64,000 bases of DNA. It comes from Methylocystis sp. MJC1 (GTDB lineage: Bacteria > Pseudomonadota > Alphaproteobacteria > Rhizobiales > Beijerinckiaceae). Every line of letters starts with the position of its first letter. The first letter of the stretch is position 1. The stretch spans positions 285,001-349,000 of the forward strand of contig NZ_CP107558.1 in NCBI RefSeq assembly GCF_026427715.1, in the 5' to 3' direction. Under the pieces are notes generated by a model that was not told the origin of the DNA, made no database searches, and saw nothing but the letters and a program-made list of their open reading frames with translations. A program made the translations under genes and the position numbers. Of this stretch, positions 36,999 through 46,776 are shown one piece after another.

Positions 36999-37379
36999 TT
37001 ACCCTTTAAGGCTCGAAAGCCACATGCCGTGGAACGTTTTGAGGACGTTCGTATCCATCGAGAAGTTGTTGCGAACGTCGCCGGCTTTGATCAGCTCCGC
37101 TTCAAGGGAGACGTCATTGCCGGAGTGTGAGACTTCCCACGCTTCTCCGCCTCTGGCTGATACGGATTCCCCCGATGGCGTGATCGACTGATGGGATGTG
37201 CTCGTTGTCGCCATTCTGAGGCCAGCGCTCTTGTCGAGCACCTTGGCGAAATCCGAGAGGTCCTGGGTCTTATAGCCGGGCGTGTTGGCGTGCGCGATGT
37301 TTTGCGAAACAATCGATTGCCTGGCTGAGAGCCACCCCCTCTGGAGGCTCAACAGGCCGAAGAGATGAACAGGCTCCAT
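36999..37379 (-). CDS. flgB: Flagellar proximal rod protein FlgB
   Basis: The 126-residue rod subunit has the motif [20 protein letters not shown] and the C-terminal [20 protein letters not shown]. It opens the flgB-flgC-fliE-flgG-flgA-flgI block. Upstream, 37398-37412 holds an imperfect TTAA/TAAC pair with wrong spacing for CtrA. Confidence 0.93.
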   Translation of the reverse strand: MEPVHLFGLLSLQRGWLSARQSIVSQNIAHANTPGYKTQDLSDFAKVLDKSAGLRMATTSTSHQSITPSGESVSARGGEAWEVSHSGNDVSLEAELIKAGDVRNNFSMDTNVLKTFHGMWLSSLKG

Positions 37380-37537
37380 ATTGCTCCCTTCCTTTCGTTA
37401 AAGGAAGCTAACCGGGATCGCTTGCGTCGGACTGAACGACAAGAACTGACCGTGGTGAGGTCGTGCACAAATGAATGCGCCGATCGACTTTCATCGACCG
37501 GCGCCGGGCAAATGTCTTTGGGAGGTCGGCTTATCGC

Positions 37538-37807
37538 TCAGGCAACCTTAGTGCCGGGCACAAAGGGCGTCACGCGAGGTTGAGCATCAGACTGCTGCTC
37601 ATTCAAGACACGGCTCTCAATGGCGGCGGCAAGCTTTTGCTGAAGCGTGGTTGCGACGTTTTCACTCGACACGCGCTGGACGCCGTGGATTTCGTTCATC
37701 TCCTGGATAAAACGATCGATGGCCTTGAGGGCGCGATATTGCGGGAGATTACCCAGGTCAGCCATCATTTGATCATGCATGGCTTTCAATTGCGTCATCG
37801 TCTGCAT
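37538..37807 (-). CDS. Small conserved protein, paralogue of the gene at 9279
   Basis: The ATG at 37807 has AAGGAG about 8 bases upstream. The 89-residue product starts MQTMTQLKAMHDQMMADL and shares 21 of its first 42 residues with the 9279 protein; the tails differ. It is predicted helical and soluble. It sits inside the flagellar run upstream of flgB, so a flagellar accessory role is plausible; function is unknown. Confidence 0.7.
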   Translation of the reverse strand: MQTMTQLKAMHDQMMADLGNLPQYRALKAIDRFIQEMNEIHGVQRVSSENVATTLQQKLAAAIESRVLNEQQSDAQPRVTPFVPGTKVA

Positions 37808-37903
37808 CAAGCGGCTCCTTCATTGGGTAATGAAGAGTTAACCAGCGTAACTATCGCGAGGCTTGCCGAGGCGATTGGGCATGAGGACCGTGCACCCGCG
37901 AAG

Positions 37904-38359
37904 CTAATGGGGAATCTCGTCTTTAGGAACAAAGGTGAGATTCTTGACCAGAGTTTCCTTTATCCGCTTCTTCCCTAGACGCGTATTCACATTCGCAGTG
38001 ATTTGCTTTGTCAGCGAATCGATGTCCATCTTCTCCAACTTTGCGAAATCGATCTTCGTGTCCGAGTAAATGAGGCGGAACGCCTCATCCATTAGAAATC
38101 CCTCGGGATCAACATCGCCGCTCCCGTGGCCCTCGCCTGCCTCCATAACAAACATGAATTCGACCGACACATATCCTTTGAGCACGCCATTGGTGATGAC
38201 GGGCACCGAAATCGGCTTTACTTTTTTGAGTTCGGTCTTAACGGGAAGATCGGAAACGGCCGGCGTGGCGGCTCGATGCTCCTGCCAATAGGCGCCGCCA
38301 TATGTTGACGCCAGGGCAACGACGCCGCACCAGAGGCCCACCACCAACGTGCGGATCAT
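37904..38359 (-). CDS. Membrane-anchored FliL-like protein of the flagellar cluster
   Basis: The 151-residue protein has one N-terminal membrane helix or uncleaved signal (LVVGLWCGVVALASTYGGAY) and a periplasmic domain with VITNGVLKGYVSVEFMFVME and the C-terminal KETLVKNLTFVPKDEIP. The topology and beta-rich domain recall FliL, but a separate fliL lies at 46773. Start overlaps the previous gene (ATGA). The name is tentative. Confidence 0.6.
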   Translation of the reverse strand: MIRTLVVGLWCGVVALASTYGGAYWQEHRAATPAVSDLPVKTELKKVKPISVPVITNGVLKGYVSVEFMFVMEAGEGHGSGDVDPEGFLMDEAFRLIYSDTKIDFAKLEKMDIDSLTKQITANVNTRLGKKRIKETLVKNLTFVPKDEIPH

Positions 38360-38781
38360 CCAAGCCTCTCATTGGCCCGGAGGGATGCGTGACGGCAATA
38401 GGTGCCGTCGGATTCTTCAGCACGAATGGTGTTGATTATCAGTCTCGAAATCTCAGATGCAGCCTGGAGATGCTGCTTCAAGACTTCGCCATTCTGCGCC
38501 AGGCGTTCGTTCAGGCGTTGGAGCGCCGTGACTAACTGTGGCGAAACGGTTGTGACGCTTCGCGAGACAATCGTGAATTCGAGCAGCGCATGATTTTTTT
38601 TTGAGTTGAAGCTTTCGAATTCTACTTTATCTCCAGCCAATAGCGCTTTTGTCTCCGCGCTGGCCAAGGCGTCCATTCGATCGATCCATCGCATCAGGGC
38701 GGCCTCGGCTTCTGCCGAAGGTGAGTTTTCCGGAAGTAATAGCCAGCGGCCGGCGCCGGGTTGAGCTAAAGAATCACTCAC
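38356..38781 (-). CDS. FlgN-like export chaperone candidate
   Basis: The 141-residue helical protein (ALMRWIDRMDALASAETKAL, LQRLNERLAQNGEVLKQHLQ) has the length and coiled-coil pattern of FlgN-type chaperones for FlgK/FlgL. It lies directly after flgJ and overlaps the FliL-like gene. Similarity is by architecture, not a definite motif, so another small helical flagellar protein cannot be excluded. Confidence 0.5.
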   Translation of the reverse strand: MSDSLAQPGAGRWLLLPENSPSAEAEAALMRWIDRMDALASAETKALLAGDKVEFESFNSKKNHALLEFTIVSRSVTTVSPQLVTALQRLNERLAQNGEVLKQHLQAASEISRLIINTIRAEESDGTYCRHASLRANERLG

Positions 38782-38818
38782 GAGTTTACGTCGCCCCTCT
38801 CGATAGGAAATCGTCGAA

Positions 38819-39319
38819 TTAGGAAGTTTTCGATGGCGCGATTGGCTGCGCGGAGGAGGGGGGCGCGATTTTCGTTTCCAGCATCTTGTTCAAGCCAATT
38901 ACCCCAGAAGCTGCGAATTTTGCCGAGAGTTGCTCGGCCATCATCGAGCGCCAAACGCCGCCGGCCACGCCGGATCCGTAGTTTTCGTCGTCTTTTGGCA
39001 GGAGCGCCTCGAAAAATGTTTGCAGCACCAGAGCTTCGAACTTCTTCGCCGCATCCGCCGCCGGATTGGAAGCTGCAGGGACGACGGTCGCTCCGCTTGT
39101 TGGCGTCTGGTAAGCTGCGCGGAGCCCCACTCCGGCCGCGCGCCAGTTCGAAGGGCGCGACACGCTTGCCTTGACGGCGCTTTCTCCGGAGAGCGAAGCA
39201 AAGGATACCGCTGGCGTGTTGGCGGCTGCTTCAAGGCGGCGCAGAGCAACTTGCTGGCGCCGCGGGTCCGCCGCTTTCGCTACGTCGACGATAAGATCCG
39301 TCGCTGGAAAGATAGACAT
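38819..39319 (-). CDS. flgJ: Rod-binding protein FlgJ, N-terminal type only
   Basis: The 166-residue protein has the FlgJ rod-binding motif AAKKFEALVLQTFFEALLPK, then VWRSMMAEQLSAKFAASGVI and GLNKMLE. It ends there, without the muramidase domain of enteric FlgJ. In alphaproteobacteria a separate transglycosylase supplies that activity; the candidate is at 33213. Confidence 0.85.
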   Translation of the reverse strand: MSIFPATDLIVDVAKAADPRRQQVALRRLEAAANTPAVSFASLSGESAVKASVSRPSNWRAAGVGLRAAYQTPTSGATVVPAASNPAADAAKKFEALVLQTFFEALLPKDDENYGSGVAGGVWRSMMAEQLSAKFAASGVIGLNKMLETKIAPPSSAQPIAPSKTS

Positions 39320-39364
39320 TGCATGTCTCCGGAATTTTCAAAGAGATATGTTAATTCGCGTGAC

Positions 39365-39763
39365 TTACTCGGCGCTGACGTCGCGAGGCGCGGAAAAGCG
39401 TTCCAAAATCGCAGATCTTTCCCGATCGGCGTCCTTGCGCGTTATTTTGTCGTCAATTCGATCCGCGTATTTATCAATTCGTTTGATCTGCTGTTTGAGG
39501 ACCAAGGTTGCATCGAGGCGGCTGGCCAATTCTGATTGTAGCTCCTGTCGCCGTCGCGAGGCTTGGCGTAAACGATCTAAGACCAGCGATGAGAACGCCA
39601 GCGCGGTCGTGTCGTCGCGATCCAACATTTGCTGAAGGTCGCGTATCTGGCCGTCCGTTTCATCCAATCGCTTCTCGATCGAGGCGCAGTTCGCCGTTTC
39701 GACCAACAACCGGCGCTCCTGCAGAGAAAGCAATCTGGCCATTCTGCGTTGTTTATCCCGCAA
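39365..39763 (-). CDS. Coiled-coil protein, FliJ-like candidate
   Basis: The protein is almost wholly coiled coil (RMARLLSLQERRLLVETANC, ASRRRQELQSELASRLDATL), like FliJ, the central stalk of the export ATPase. A TTG at 39763, preceded by GAGGG, starts 5 bp after the fliR stop and is preferred. ATG at 39793 (inside fliR) and ATG at 39742 are alternatives. Named only by structure and position after fliR. Confidence 0.5.
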   Translation of the reverse strand: MRDKQRRMARLLSLQERRLLVETANCASIEKRLDETDGQIRDLQQMLDRDDTTALAFSSLVLDRLRQASRRRQELQSELASRLDATLVLKQQIKRIDKYADRIDDKITRKDADRERSAILERFSAPRDVSAE

Positions 39764-39767
39764 AGTT

Positions 39768-40523
39768 TCACCCTCTGGCCAGCCAGGCGGCATATTCCAT
39801 CGCCAACTCGCCCAATGCGTCCGAGCTAAAGGCGTATAGGAAAGCGAGTCCTCCGAAAATCAGAGCTGGCGTTGCTGCAAAATAGACCGGCACAAGCGGG
39901 GTCATCTTATTCAGAAAGGCGACCGCCACATTGCTGAGGAGGCCAAAAATCAGGAACGGGCTTGTGATGCGAAAAACGACAAGATAGGCCTCTTCCAGAG
40001 CCTTCAACACCTCGCGTAGCATGCTTTCAGATGATTGTAATGCGAACGGAGCAACGTGGTCATAAGAAGTTCCGATGCCGCGAAGCAGCTCCAGGTGCAG
40101 GTCCATGGCAAAAATGAGCGTTGTTAGTCCAGTGGTTACCAACGCAGTCAGCGCAGGCGTCGGTTCGGATTCGTTGATCGGCGCGCCGAGGGCGTTTCCG
40201 AGACCGATCGAAAGCGTGACCCCCGTGAACATGGTCTCCACCGCAAACAGGAACATGCGACACGTCAAGCCGATCAGGACCCCTATGATTGTCTCCGACA
40301 CACTTGCTACAGCCGCAGTGACGAGCGGGGCCGCCGAAATCGGTTCGGCGAGCCTCGGCCATAGGTAAACGGCTAGGGGCGCGGAAACCGCGATCGCGAT
40401 ATAGAGCCTGACTCGCACTGGCGCGCGCTCGCTGCCGAGCCCGGGGAGCAGCATAATGCATCCTGCCACTCGGCAGAACACCACGAACCACGCTTCGAGA
40501 ATCAAATCGAGCGGCGCACTCAA
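39768..40523 (-). CDS. fliR: Flagellar export gate protein FliR
   Basis: FliR is a core export-gate subunit. The protein has about six membrane helices and family motifs [40 protein letters not shown] and [13 protein letters not shown] at 40523 overlapping the flhA stop (TTGA), with GGGGA upstream, gives the best start; the open frame begins at ATG 40559 inside flhA. Confidence 0.9.
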   Translation of the reverse strand: MSAPLDLILEAWFVVFCRVAGCIMLLPGLGSERAPVRVRLYIAIAVSAPLAVYLWPRLAEPISAAPLVTAAVASVSETIIGVLIGLTCRMFLFAVETMFTGVTLSIGLGNALGAPINESEPTPALTALVTTGLTTLIFAMDLHLELLRGIGTSYDHVAPFALQSSESMLREVLKALEEAYLVVFRITSPFLIFGLLSNVAVAFLNKMTPLVPVYFAATPALIFGGLAFLYAFSSDALGELAMEYAAWLARG

Positions 40524-42601
40524 GAGATTGTCCCCAGTGAACGCAGCTGTACGCCACATGCAATCTCGAGGTGCGACAGCACCGGCTGCGCGGGGTAGAG
40601 CCGGCCGACGATCAATCGCACGAAGGGTCGAGCGTCAGGCGTGGTAACAATCGCAAATATTTCACCTTGATCGGAGTATTTTTGAATTGCCGCAATTGAG
40701 TCCTGGCTGAACCGTTCGATTTGCGCCGGATCGGCGTCGAGGCCAATAATCTCGCCTTTTGCATCGCGCTTGAGATGTTCATGGAAGAACAAGTCCCACC
40801 TGCTCCCGAGCCTCAGGACGCTCAACACGCCATCGACTGCAAGCTCGCCGCATATCTGCGAGGCGATCCGCACGCGAACGTGCTCGACGATGGCTTCTGG
40901 CCTACGCGCAAAGGGCGCGACTTCGGCGATGGCTTCCAAGATCATCTCGAGATTGCGTATCGAGACACGCTCCGCGAGAAGAAGCTTGAGAACGCTTTGC
41001 AGGGCTGAGTTCGAAACGAAGTTTGGGACGATTTCGTCGAGAAGCTTTCGATATTCCGGATCGAGCTTGTCGAATAGCTGGCGTACGTCCTTATACGAAA
41101 GCAGCTGCGAAAGCTGATTCCTGAGAATCTCGCCGAGGTGCGTCAAGAGGACGGACATCGGATCGATCGGATTGAAATTTTGACGTCGAGCTTCTTCAAC
41201 GAGAGCGTCGGCGATCCAAATTGCCTTGATTCCAAACGCCGGGTCCCGAGCTTCTTCTCCGGGAAGATCGGGCATACGCCCATTTCCCACGACGATCATA
41301 TGCTGCCCAAGACGGAGTTCGTCCGAAACGACCGTGGTGCCGTGAATTCTGATCTGATATCCCTTTGGCTTTACTTGAAGATCATCCGCCATTCTGATGT
41401 CGGGAATAATGAAGCCGTAGAGCTTCGCAAAGTTGCGTCGCATCTTTCCGACGCGATGGGTGAGCTCTTCCTGGGAGACGAGAAAGCGTGTCCAGAGCTG
41501 CTTCCCAAGTAGAAGCTCGACTCCCGCTGGTCGCAGCGCTTCTGCAAGAGAGGTCTTATTTTCCTGAAGAGCCCGTTTTTCCTCTTCGGCGCGCCGCATC
41601 TGAGTATCGGCTTCACGCTGCTTTGTCTCGCCACTTACCTTCCGCGCAACAAAGGCCATTGTCAGGCCCAACACGCCAAAGGGCGCCATTGGGAGACCAG
41701 GCATCAGGGCCAGCACGAACATCAAAATCGAGGCGACGAAAATCGCTTTTGGATAGCCACCGAGCTGGCGTACGATATTCTGCTCGGCGGAACCGCGCGT
41801 GCCGCCCTTCGAAACAAGAAGGCCCGCCGCCAGGGAGACGATCAAAGCCGGAATTTGAGACACAAGCCCGTCGCCAACCGAGAGCTTGGTGTAGACGTCG
41901 GCGGCGTTCGCCAATGACATTCCGTGTCGGGTTACGCCGATGACGATTCCGCCGAAGATGTTGACCGCAAGAATTATCAGGCCGGCGATCGCGTCGCCGC
42001 GAACGAATTTGGAAGCGCCATCCATAGAGCCGAAAAAGGCGCTTTCTTCCTCGAGCTCTCTGCGCCGATCTTGAGCTTGCCTGTCGTCTATGAGCCCTGC
42101 AGAAAGATCTGCGTCGATCGCCATCTGCTTGCCCGGAATAGCGTCCAGGGTAAAACGTGCACCGACTTCGGCGATGCGCGTCGCGCCTTTTGTGATTACC
42201 AGAAAATTGACGATTACGATGATCGAAAAGACGGTAAGGCCGATGACAAAATCGCCGCTCATCACAAGCCGCGAAAATCCGCTGATGATATAGCCGGCGG
42301 CGGCAGTGCCTTCGGAGCCGTGCGAAAGGATCAGCCGCGTCGTGGCGATATTCAAGCTCAACCGCAGAATCGTGGCCACGAGTAGGATCGTCGGGAAGGA
42401 CGAGAATTCCAATGGCTTCTGGATCCAGAGGCTGACCATTAGAATGAGAACGGAAAGGCCGATGGAAAATGCGAGGCCGAGGTCAATCGCGACCGGCGGC
42501 ATAGGGAGGAAAAATATGCAAAGGATAGAAATGATGGCTATTGCGAAGCCAATGTCAGTCGGCCGGCGAGTCAATGCGCCTGCTTCCGCCATTCTCATCA
42601 T
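40520..42601 (-). CDS. flhA: Flagellar export gate protein FlhA
   Basis: FlhA is the largest export-gate protein and uses proton motive force. The 693-residue protein has eight N-terminal membrane helices and the FHIPEP-family region ([20 protein letters not shown]), followed by a large cytoplasmic domain ([20 protein letters not shown]). Length is standard. Confidence 0.96.
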   Translation of the reverse strand: MMRMAEAGALTRRPTDIGFAIAIISILCIFFLPMPPVAIDLGLAFSIGLSVLILMVSLWIQKPLEFSSFPTILLVATILRLSLNIATTRLILSHGSEGTAAAGYIISGFSRLVMSGDFVIGLTVFSIIVIVNFLVITKGATRIAEVGARFTLDAIPGKQMAIDADLSAGLIDDRQAQDRRRELEEESAFFGSMDGASKFVRGDAIAGLIILAVNIFGGIVIGVTRHGMSLANAADVYTKLSVGDGLVSQIPALIVSLAAGLLVSKGGTRGSAEQNIVRQLGGYPKAIFVASILMFVLALMPGLPMAPFGVLGLTMAFVARKVSGETKQREADTQMRRAEEEKRALQENKTSLAEALRPAGVELLLGKQLWTRFLVSQEELTHRVGKMRRNFAKLYGFIIPDIRMADDLQVKPKGYQIRIHGTTVVSDELRLGQHMIVVGNGRMPDLPGEEARDPAFGIKAIWIADALVEEARRQNFNPIDPMSVLLTHLGEILRNQLSQLLSYKDVRQLFDKLDPEYRKLLDEIVPNFVSNSALQSVLKLLLAERVSIRNLEMILEAIAEVAPFARRPEAIVEHVRVRIASQICGELAVDGVLSVLRLGSRWDLFFHEHLKRDAKGEIIGLDADPAQIERFSQDSIAAIQKYSDQGEIFAIVTTPDARPFVRLIVGRLYPAQPVLSHLEIACGVQLRSLGTIS

Positions 42602-42646
42602 GGCTCTTTATCCTGTCTCTTCATGAGCGGATTTGTAGAGGCTTTT

Positions 42647-42913
42647 TCAATAGCCGGTTTCAATTCGGGCGTACAAGGTCTCAGTAAATCCTTTGATCTT
42701 CCCGCCGATAAATGGCGACGCGAGGCTGAGAACAACCAGCATCGCAAGCATTTTTGGCACGAAGGTCAGAGTCATTTCCTGAACTTGTGTGAGCGCCTGA
42801 ATCAATGAGGCCACGACGCCCACGAGCAGAGCCGTCCCTACCAAGGGGCCGGTGATGAGCAGCACGGTCACGATAGACCGTTGGAGCATTTCGAGAGCGT
42901 CGGCTTCGTTCAT
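42647..42913 (-). CDS. fliQ: Flagellar export gate protein FliQ
   Basis: The 88-residue protein has two membrane helices and the FliQ/SctS motif VASLIQALTQVQEMTLTFVP. It lies between flgD and flhA as in rhizobial fla loci. Confidence 0.95.
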   Translation of the reverse strand: MNEADALEMLQRSIVTVLLITGPLVGTALLVGVVASLIQALTQVQEMTLTFVPKMLAMLVVLSLASPFIGGKIKGFTETLYARIETGY

Positions 42914-42918
42914 GGTCT

Positions 42919-43314
42919 TCAGCTGATCGATACGCCTGCCCCAATTGCCACTGTCGCTCCACTCGTGAGCGTCGCGACGAGGCCTGAACTGCCGATCGAC
43001 ATCGATTTGATGGTGCCTTTTACGCTTCCGTCCGCGCTGGTAACGGTTTTGCCGATCGCGTTCGCTGCTTGATCGAGCCGGGATGACTCGAGCAGCGATG
43101 TCAAAAGTTGGTTGCCTTGAACGGATTGCTCAACGGAAGCAAAGGTAGCAAGCTGCGTAACGGTCTGCGTGGGATCCATCGGCTTGGTAGGATCCTGGTT
43201 CCGCAGCTGGGTGACCAGCAATTGAAGGAAGGCGTTGTAATTGTCGAGACCGCTCGTGCTCGCCGTTTGGGTGGTCGCGGGGGTTTTTGAATTGTTAACC
43301 GGGTTGACTTGCAT
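42919..43314 (-). CDS. flgD: Flagellar hook capping protein FlgD
   Basis: The 131-residue protein has the FlgD motif FLQLLVTQLRNQDPTKPMD and VTQLATFASVEQSVQGNQL, plus a short beta tail. It is short relative to enteric FlgD (~230 residues) but normal for rhizobial-type FlgD. It scaffolds hook assembly. Confidence 0.93.
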   Translation of the reverse strand: MQVNPVNNSKTPATTQTASTSGLDNYNAFLQLLVTQLRNQDPTKPMDPTQTVTQLATFASVEQSVQGNQLLTSLLESSRLDQAANAIGKTVTSADGSVKGTIKSMSIGSSGLVATLTSGATVAIGAGVSIS

Positions 43315-43332
43315 GTTTAGCTCTCTTTTTTG

Positions 43333-43734
43333 CTAGGCGGCGCAGCCGGTCTTTGAATCCGTCGGGATCTCCGCCTCGAGTGGAAAGAGCCCGCGAAGTA
43401 TTTTTAACGCATCAAAATAGCGCTTGCCTTCGATGAGTTTGGCCACGGACGAGAGACCCTCTACGATGCGAGGATCAGGAATTGTCTTCGAGCATGTCGC
43501 CAGAATATCTCGTGAGAGATATAGGGCGGCGTCGATGTCATTCGGCGAGATGAGCATGAGTTGCACGGCGAAATAGAGCTGCTTCAACGGTGTTGTAGCG
43601 TCAGCGGCCTGCATCACGTGATTTTCCAGAAGAAAGGTCACGTCGTTGAGCAGCTCGATGCACACCTTGCGGTCGACTCTAAACACAGCTCCATTGATGT
43701 AGATCTTCTCGCCACGCTTCAGAGAGATATTCAT
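43333..43734 (-). CDS. flbT: Flagellin biosynthesis repressor FlbT
   Basis: The ATG at 43734 has a GAGGG ribosome site. The 133-residue protein matches FlbT (MNISLKRGEKIYINGAVFRV, LNDVTFLLENHVM, YFAVQLMLISP). In Caulobacter FlbT acts on flagellin mRNA stability and translation through its leader. Two conserved flagellin leaders exist here (25076, 26436). Confidence 0.92.
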   Translation of the reverse strand: MNISLKRGEKIYINGAVFRVDRKVCIELLNDVTFLLENHVMQAADATTPLKQLYFAVQLMLISPNDIDAALYLSRDILATCSKTIPDPRIVEGLSSVAKLIEGKRYFDALKILRGLFPLEAEIPTDSKTGCAA

Positions 43735-43741
43735 ATGGCCC

Positions 43742-44089
43742 TCATTGCAGCCCGTCGGCAATCGTGCGGTTGATTTCGATCACGCCGTCGAAATTGGCTG
43801 ACTCACCCGAGTCGATTTTGTCGAGTTCGCGCAGGACCCATAAACCGACGGAGATCAGCGAGGCTCGGAGGGCGACGGGAAGGCGGTTTTCGTCGTTGCT
43901 GAGATCGAAAAGGAAAGTGGTCCAGAGCGAGCGCACGAAGTGAGTCGCCTCGAATGATTCGGCGGTCTTGACGCCACGAATGCGGGCCATCGACAGCAGC
44001 TTGATGCCTTTCTCAAGCAGCTCCTTCTCGCGTTGGCGCGCAGCTGTATATGAATCATTCGCGATTTCGTTGTAGTGTCTCTGATACAT
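43742..44089 (-). CDS. flaF: Flagellin biosynthesis regulator FlaF
   Basis: The protein starts MYQRHYNEIANDS at ATG 44089 (GTG at 44098 is also open). Family segments are LSMARIRGVKTAESFEATHF, WTTFLFDLSNDENRLP and ASLISVGLWVLRE. FlaF is needed for flagellin production in Caulobacter and rhizobia, opposing FlbT. The pair flaF-flbT follows flgE directly. Confidence 0.92.
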   Translation of the reverse strand: MYQRHYNEIANDSYTAARQREKELLEKGIKLLSMARIRGVKTAESFEATHFVRSLWTTFLFDLSNDENRLPVALRASLISVGLWVLRELDKIDSGESANFDGVIEINRTIADGLQ

Positions 44090-44130
44090 CCTGCTCACCG
44101 AAGATTCGGGCGTTGGCTAGGCTTAAGGCG

Positions 44131-45354
44131 TTATTTCAGGTTGGTGAGAACCTGCATGATATCGGAGGCGACCTGGAAAACCTGGCTGTTCGCGGTGAAC
44201 GAGCGCTGCGCCACGATCATCGACGATAGTTGCGAGGCAAGGTCGACGGTTGAGCCTTCCAAGCTCGAACCTAGAATGGAGCCATAGCCGTTCGAGCCGG
44301 CGGCGCCGATAAAAAGCTGACCCGATTCCGCGTTGGCGGAATAAACGTTGCCAGTTTCGCTTGTAAGATTATCGGGGCTCGCGACTTTACCCAAGGGAAT
44401 ATCGTAGGCCGAAATGGATTGCCCATTAGCGAGCTGATAGCTCAAGGCCCCAGCTTTATCGACGCTGATTCCGCTGATGGTTGAAGCAGCATATCCGTCG
44501 ACGACGCTGTCGGTGGGTGTATAGCCGCCTCCGAGTTGCGTCATCTTTGAAAGATTTAGCGACATGGCGCCGCCGCCGGGCACGTTGAGCGTTATGGAGG
44601 TAGGGCTTGTTAGGGTTCCATCTGTTGCGCTGAAGTTGAGCGTTTGCGTGGTTAAAGGGCCGGTCGCATATGGGAAACTGCCGCCGGCGGCGGCGTCCGC
44701 GTGGTTGTAAGCGGTCATCTCCCATGTGTTGGAGGCTGTCTTGGCGTAATAGAGATCGAGAACGACAGCATTGCCGAGGTTGTCGTAGACGGTCAGAGAC
44801 GATTTGCCGGCGAATTGGGCGCCGGCCGTGTTGGTGGAAGGAAGGTTGGCGGCGGCGACAACACTGGAGTTGTAGGGCAAATTTGCCCCAAACGTACCTT
44901 GTGTCGTCGGGCTTGCATACATCCGGTTCATGTCGACCTTGATGGTCGACAAGGGGCCCGACATGCCGAGCTTCGAGTCGTAGCCCATCAAATAAAATCC
45001 GGCGGAGTTGACCAATCGCCCTTGTGCGTCGGGGAGAAAATTTCCTGCTCGCGTAAGGAAGGTTTGGCCCGCGTCGTTGGAGACGAGAAAAAAGCCATTG
45101 CCGGAGATAGCGAGATCGGTGGCCGTGCCAGTGCTCAACGGGGAGCCCTGAAGCGAGACTTCATTGCGTGTGATCGTCGTCACGCCGCCGCCGACAGAAT
45201 CATAGCCATTCAATACGGTCATAAAATCCGTTCGAGCGTCTTTGTATCCGGCCGTGTTCGAGTTAGCGATATTTTTGGAAATTGCCGCGAGCCAATCCGA
45301 TTGAGCGGACATTCCCATAACGGACGTATTGAAAAGACCGGACCCTGAGCTCAT
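44131..45354 (-). CDS. flgE: Flagellar hook protein FlgE
   Basis: FlgE builds the hook. The 407-residue protein has ISKNIANSNTAGYKDARTDF near the N-terminus, DLAISGNGFFLV, GNFLPDAQGRLV, LYYAKTASNTWEM and C-terminal LASQLSSMIVAQRSFTANSQ. It opens the minus-strand run towards flgI. In rhizobia flgK/flgL follow flgE; here they lie 30 kb away. Confidence 0.95.
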   Translation of the reverse strand: MSSGSGLFNTSVMGMSAQSDWLAAISKNIANSNTAGYKDARTDFMTVLNGYDSVGGGVTTITRNEVSLQGSPLSTGTATDLAISGNGFFLVSNDAGQTFLTRAGNFLPDAQGRLVNSAGFYLMGYDSKLGMSGPLSTIKVDMNRMYASPTTQGTFGANLPYNSSVVAAANLPSTNTAGAQFAGKSSLTVYDNLGNAVVLDLYYAKTASNTWEMTAYNHADAAAGGSFPYATGPLTTQTLNFSATDGTLTSPTSITLNVPGGGAMSLNLSKMTQLGGGYTPTDSVVDGYAASTISGISVDKAGALSYQLANGQSISAYDIPLGKVASPDNLTSETGNVYSANAESGQLFIGAAGSNGYGSILGSSLEGSTVDLASQLSSMIVAQRSFTANSQVFQVASDIMQVLTNLK

Positions 45355-45558
45355 TGCACTATGCTCCGCTAGGACAGATTGAATCTGCTCAACTGCAATT
45401 TGTAGAGCGCGTAGCTTACGCGAGACTGCGGAAGTGGCATCTGTGGAGAGCGGACACCAGGGTTGGGAACGACAAAGTTAATGAATTGCAAATTGATGGG
45501 AGGTATTTTGGGTGCTGATCTTCGTCACGATTGCCTCCATCAGAGGCTGCGAGAGCTT

Positions 45559-45993
45559 ATGGTCATGACTAAAAACGATCCCACTATTCTCGACGCGCAG
45601 AAGGTGGATGAAAAGAAGTTCCGTCGCATGTCTTTTCTGCGAGACCGGCATGCCCTGACCTATACCGTCAGGTCCGTGAAATCGGAGCGTCGACAGGAGA
45701 AGAGACTCACGGTCCGATTGCAGTCCGGCAAAATCTTGGACGTCGAGGGGCGCTTTCTTGCCGACTTTCTCTTCGTCAATCGTGGTTCCGGCGGCGTGCG
45801 CATTTCGCTTGCACGCCATTCGAAGTTACCGAGGAGAATCTGGCTATATGAGGATCTCAACCAAATTTGTTGGGGCGCCGAGGTGGTGTGGCAAAATGGA
45901 GGCGTTGCGGGCTGTCGCTATCGAGCTTCGGACGTCGCGTTGGATGAGCGCTTGCTGCGCCGGTTCAAAGCCAAATATTATGCCCTGAGGTGA
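45559..45993 (+). CDS. PilZ-like domain protein in the flagellar cluster
   Basis: The only plus-strand gene between flgE and fliP. Near the middle it has RxxxR (RRQEKR) followed ~35 residues later by NRGSGGVRI, resembling but not exactly matching the PilZ c-di-GMP motifs. A beta-rich domain follows (RRIWLYEDLNQICWGAEVVW). The start is uncertain: ATG 45559 is preferred, ATG 45481 is possible. If a true PilZ, it could couple c-di-GMP to motility. Confidence 0.55.
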   Translation: MVMTKNDPTILDAQKVDEKKFRRMSFLRDRHALTYTVRSVKSERRQEKRLTVRLQSGKILDVEGRFLADFLFVNRGSGGVRISLARHSKLPRRIWLYEDLNQICWGAEVVWQNGGVAGCRYRASDVALDERLLRRFKAKYYALR

Positions 45994-46035
45994 GAACTCC
46001 CAAACATGTTTGCGAGTCCTGCCCCCGCTGAGTGA

Positions 46036-46776
46036 TTATATCGGATAAGAACGCACGAGGCTCCCAACGAGTAGGTGCCAACCATCCATAAGGACGAAAA
46101 ACAAGACTTTCAGGGGCAGTGATATCGTGGTCGGCGGCAGCATCATCATGCCCATCGACATTGTTACGATCGATATGATCAGATCAATGACGAGAAAAGG
46201 CAGAACAATGAGAAAGCCGATCTCGAAACCCCTCCTGAGCTCGGAAATCATGAAGGCAGGTATCAGAACATAAAGATCTGGTTCGACGGACGCATCGATT
46301 GCGACCTTGTTCTTCGTGAGATCTTCAAAAAGGCGGATATCCTTGTCGCGTACATTCGCCACCATGAAAGATCGAAACGGCTTGATGATCTTGTCGACGG
46401 CTTCCGGTTCGGCGATTTTGTTTTCCAATAAAGGCTTCAGTCCTGCATTCCAGGATTCTTCGAACGTCGGATGCATGACATAAAAGGTCATGAAGAGAGC
46501 GAGGCTGATCATGACGAGATTCGCCGGGGTGCTTTGTAGCCCAAGCCCCGCACGCAAGAATGAAAGTGCGATGGAAAAGCGCGTAAAGCTCGTGACCGTG
46601 ACGAGGAGGCCTGGCGCGACGGACAAAACCGTCAACGCGGCAACCAATTGAATGATGCGGCCGGAGGCAGATGCGCTACCGGCCGGAATTAATGTATTGA
46701 GATCGAAGTTCTGATTTGCGCCCCAGGCGGCAGTGGGGATAAGCGCGAGCAGGAAGATGATCAAAGCGCGCTTCAT
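46036..46776 (-). CDS. fliP: Flagellar export gate protein FliP
   Basis: The 246-residue protein has a signal peptide, then four helices of the export gate. Family motifs: VTSFTRFSIALSFLRAGLGL, MFYVMHPTFEE-type segment (MTFYVMHPTFEESW) and FELRRGFEIGF-type segment (SELRRGFEIGFLIVLPFLVI). The start overlaps the fliL stop (ATGA). Confidence 0.95.
   Translation of the reverse strand: MKRALIIFLLALIPTAAWGANQNFDLNTLIPAGSASASGRIIQLVAALTVLSVAPGLLVTVTSFTRFSIALSFLRAGLGLQSTPANLVMISLALFMTFYVMHPTFEESWNAGLKPLLENKIAEPEAVDKIIKPFRSFMVANVRDKDIRLFEDLTKNKVAIDASVEPDLYVLIPAFMISELRRGFEIGFLIVLPFLVIDLIISIVTMSMGMMMLPPTTISLPLKVLFFVLMDGWHLLVGSLVRSYPI

Noticed and set aside
37398..37412. CtrA-like TTAA/TAAC pair upstream of flgB
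   Set aside because: One half-site and the spacing do not fit the consensus.
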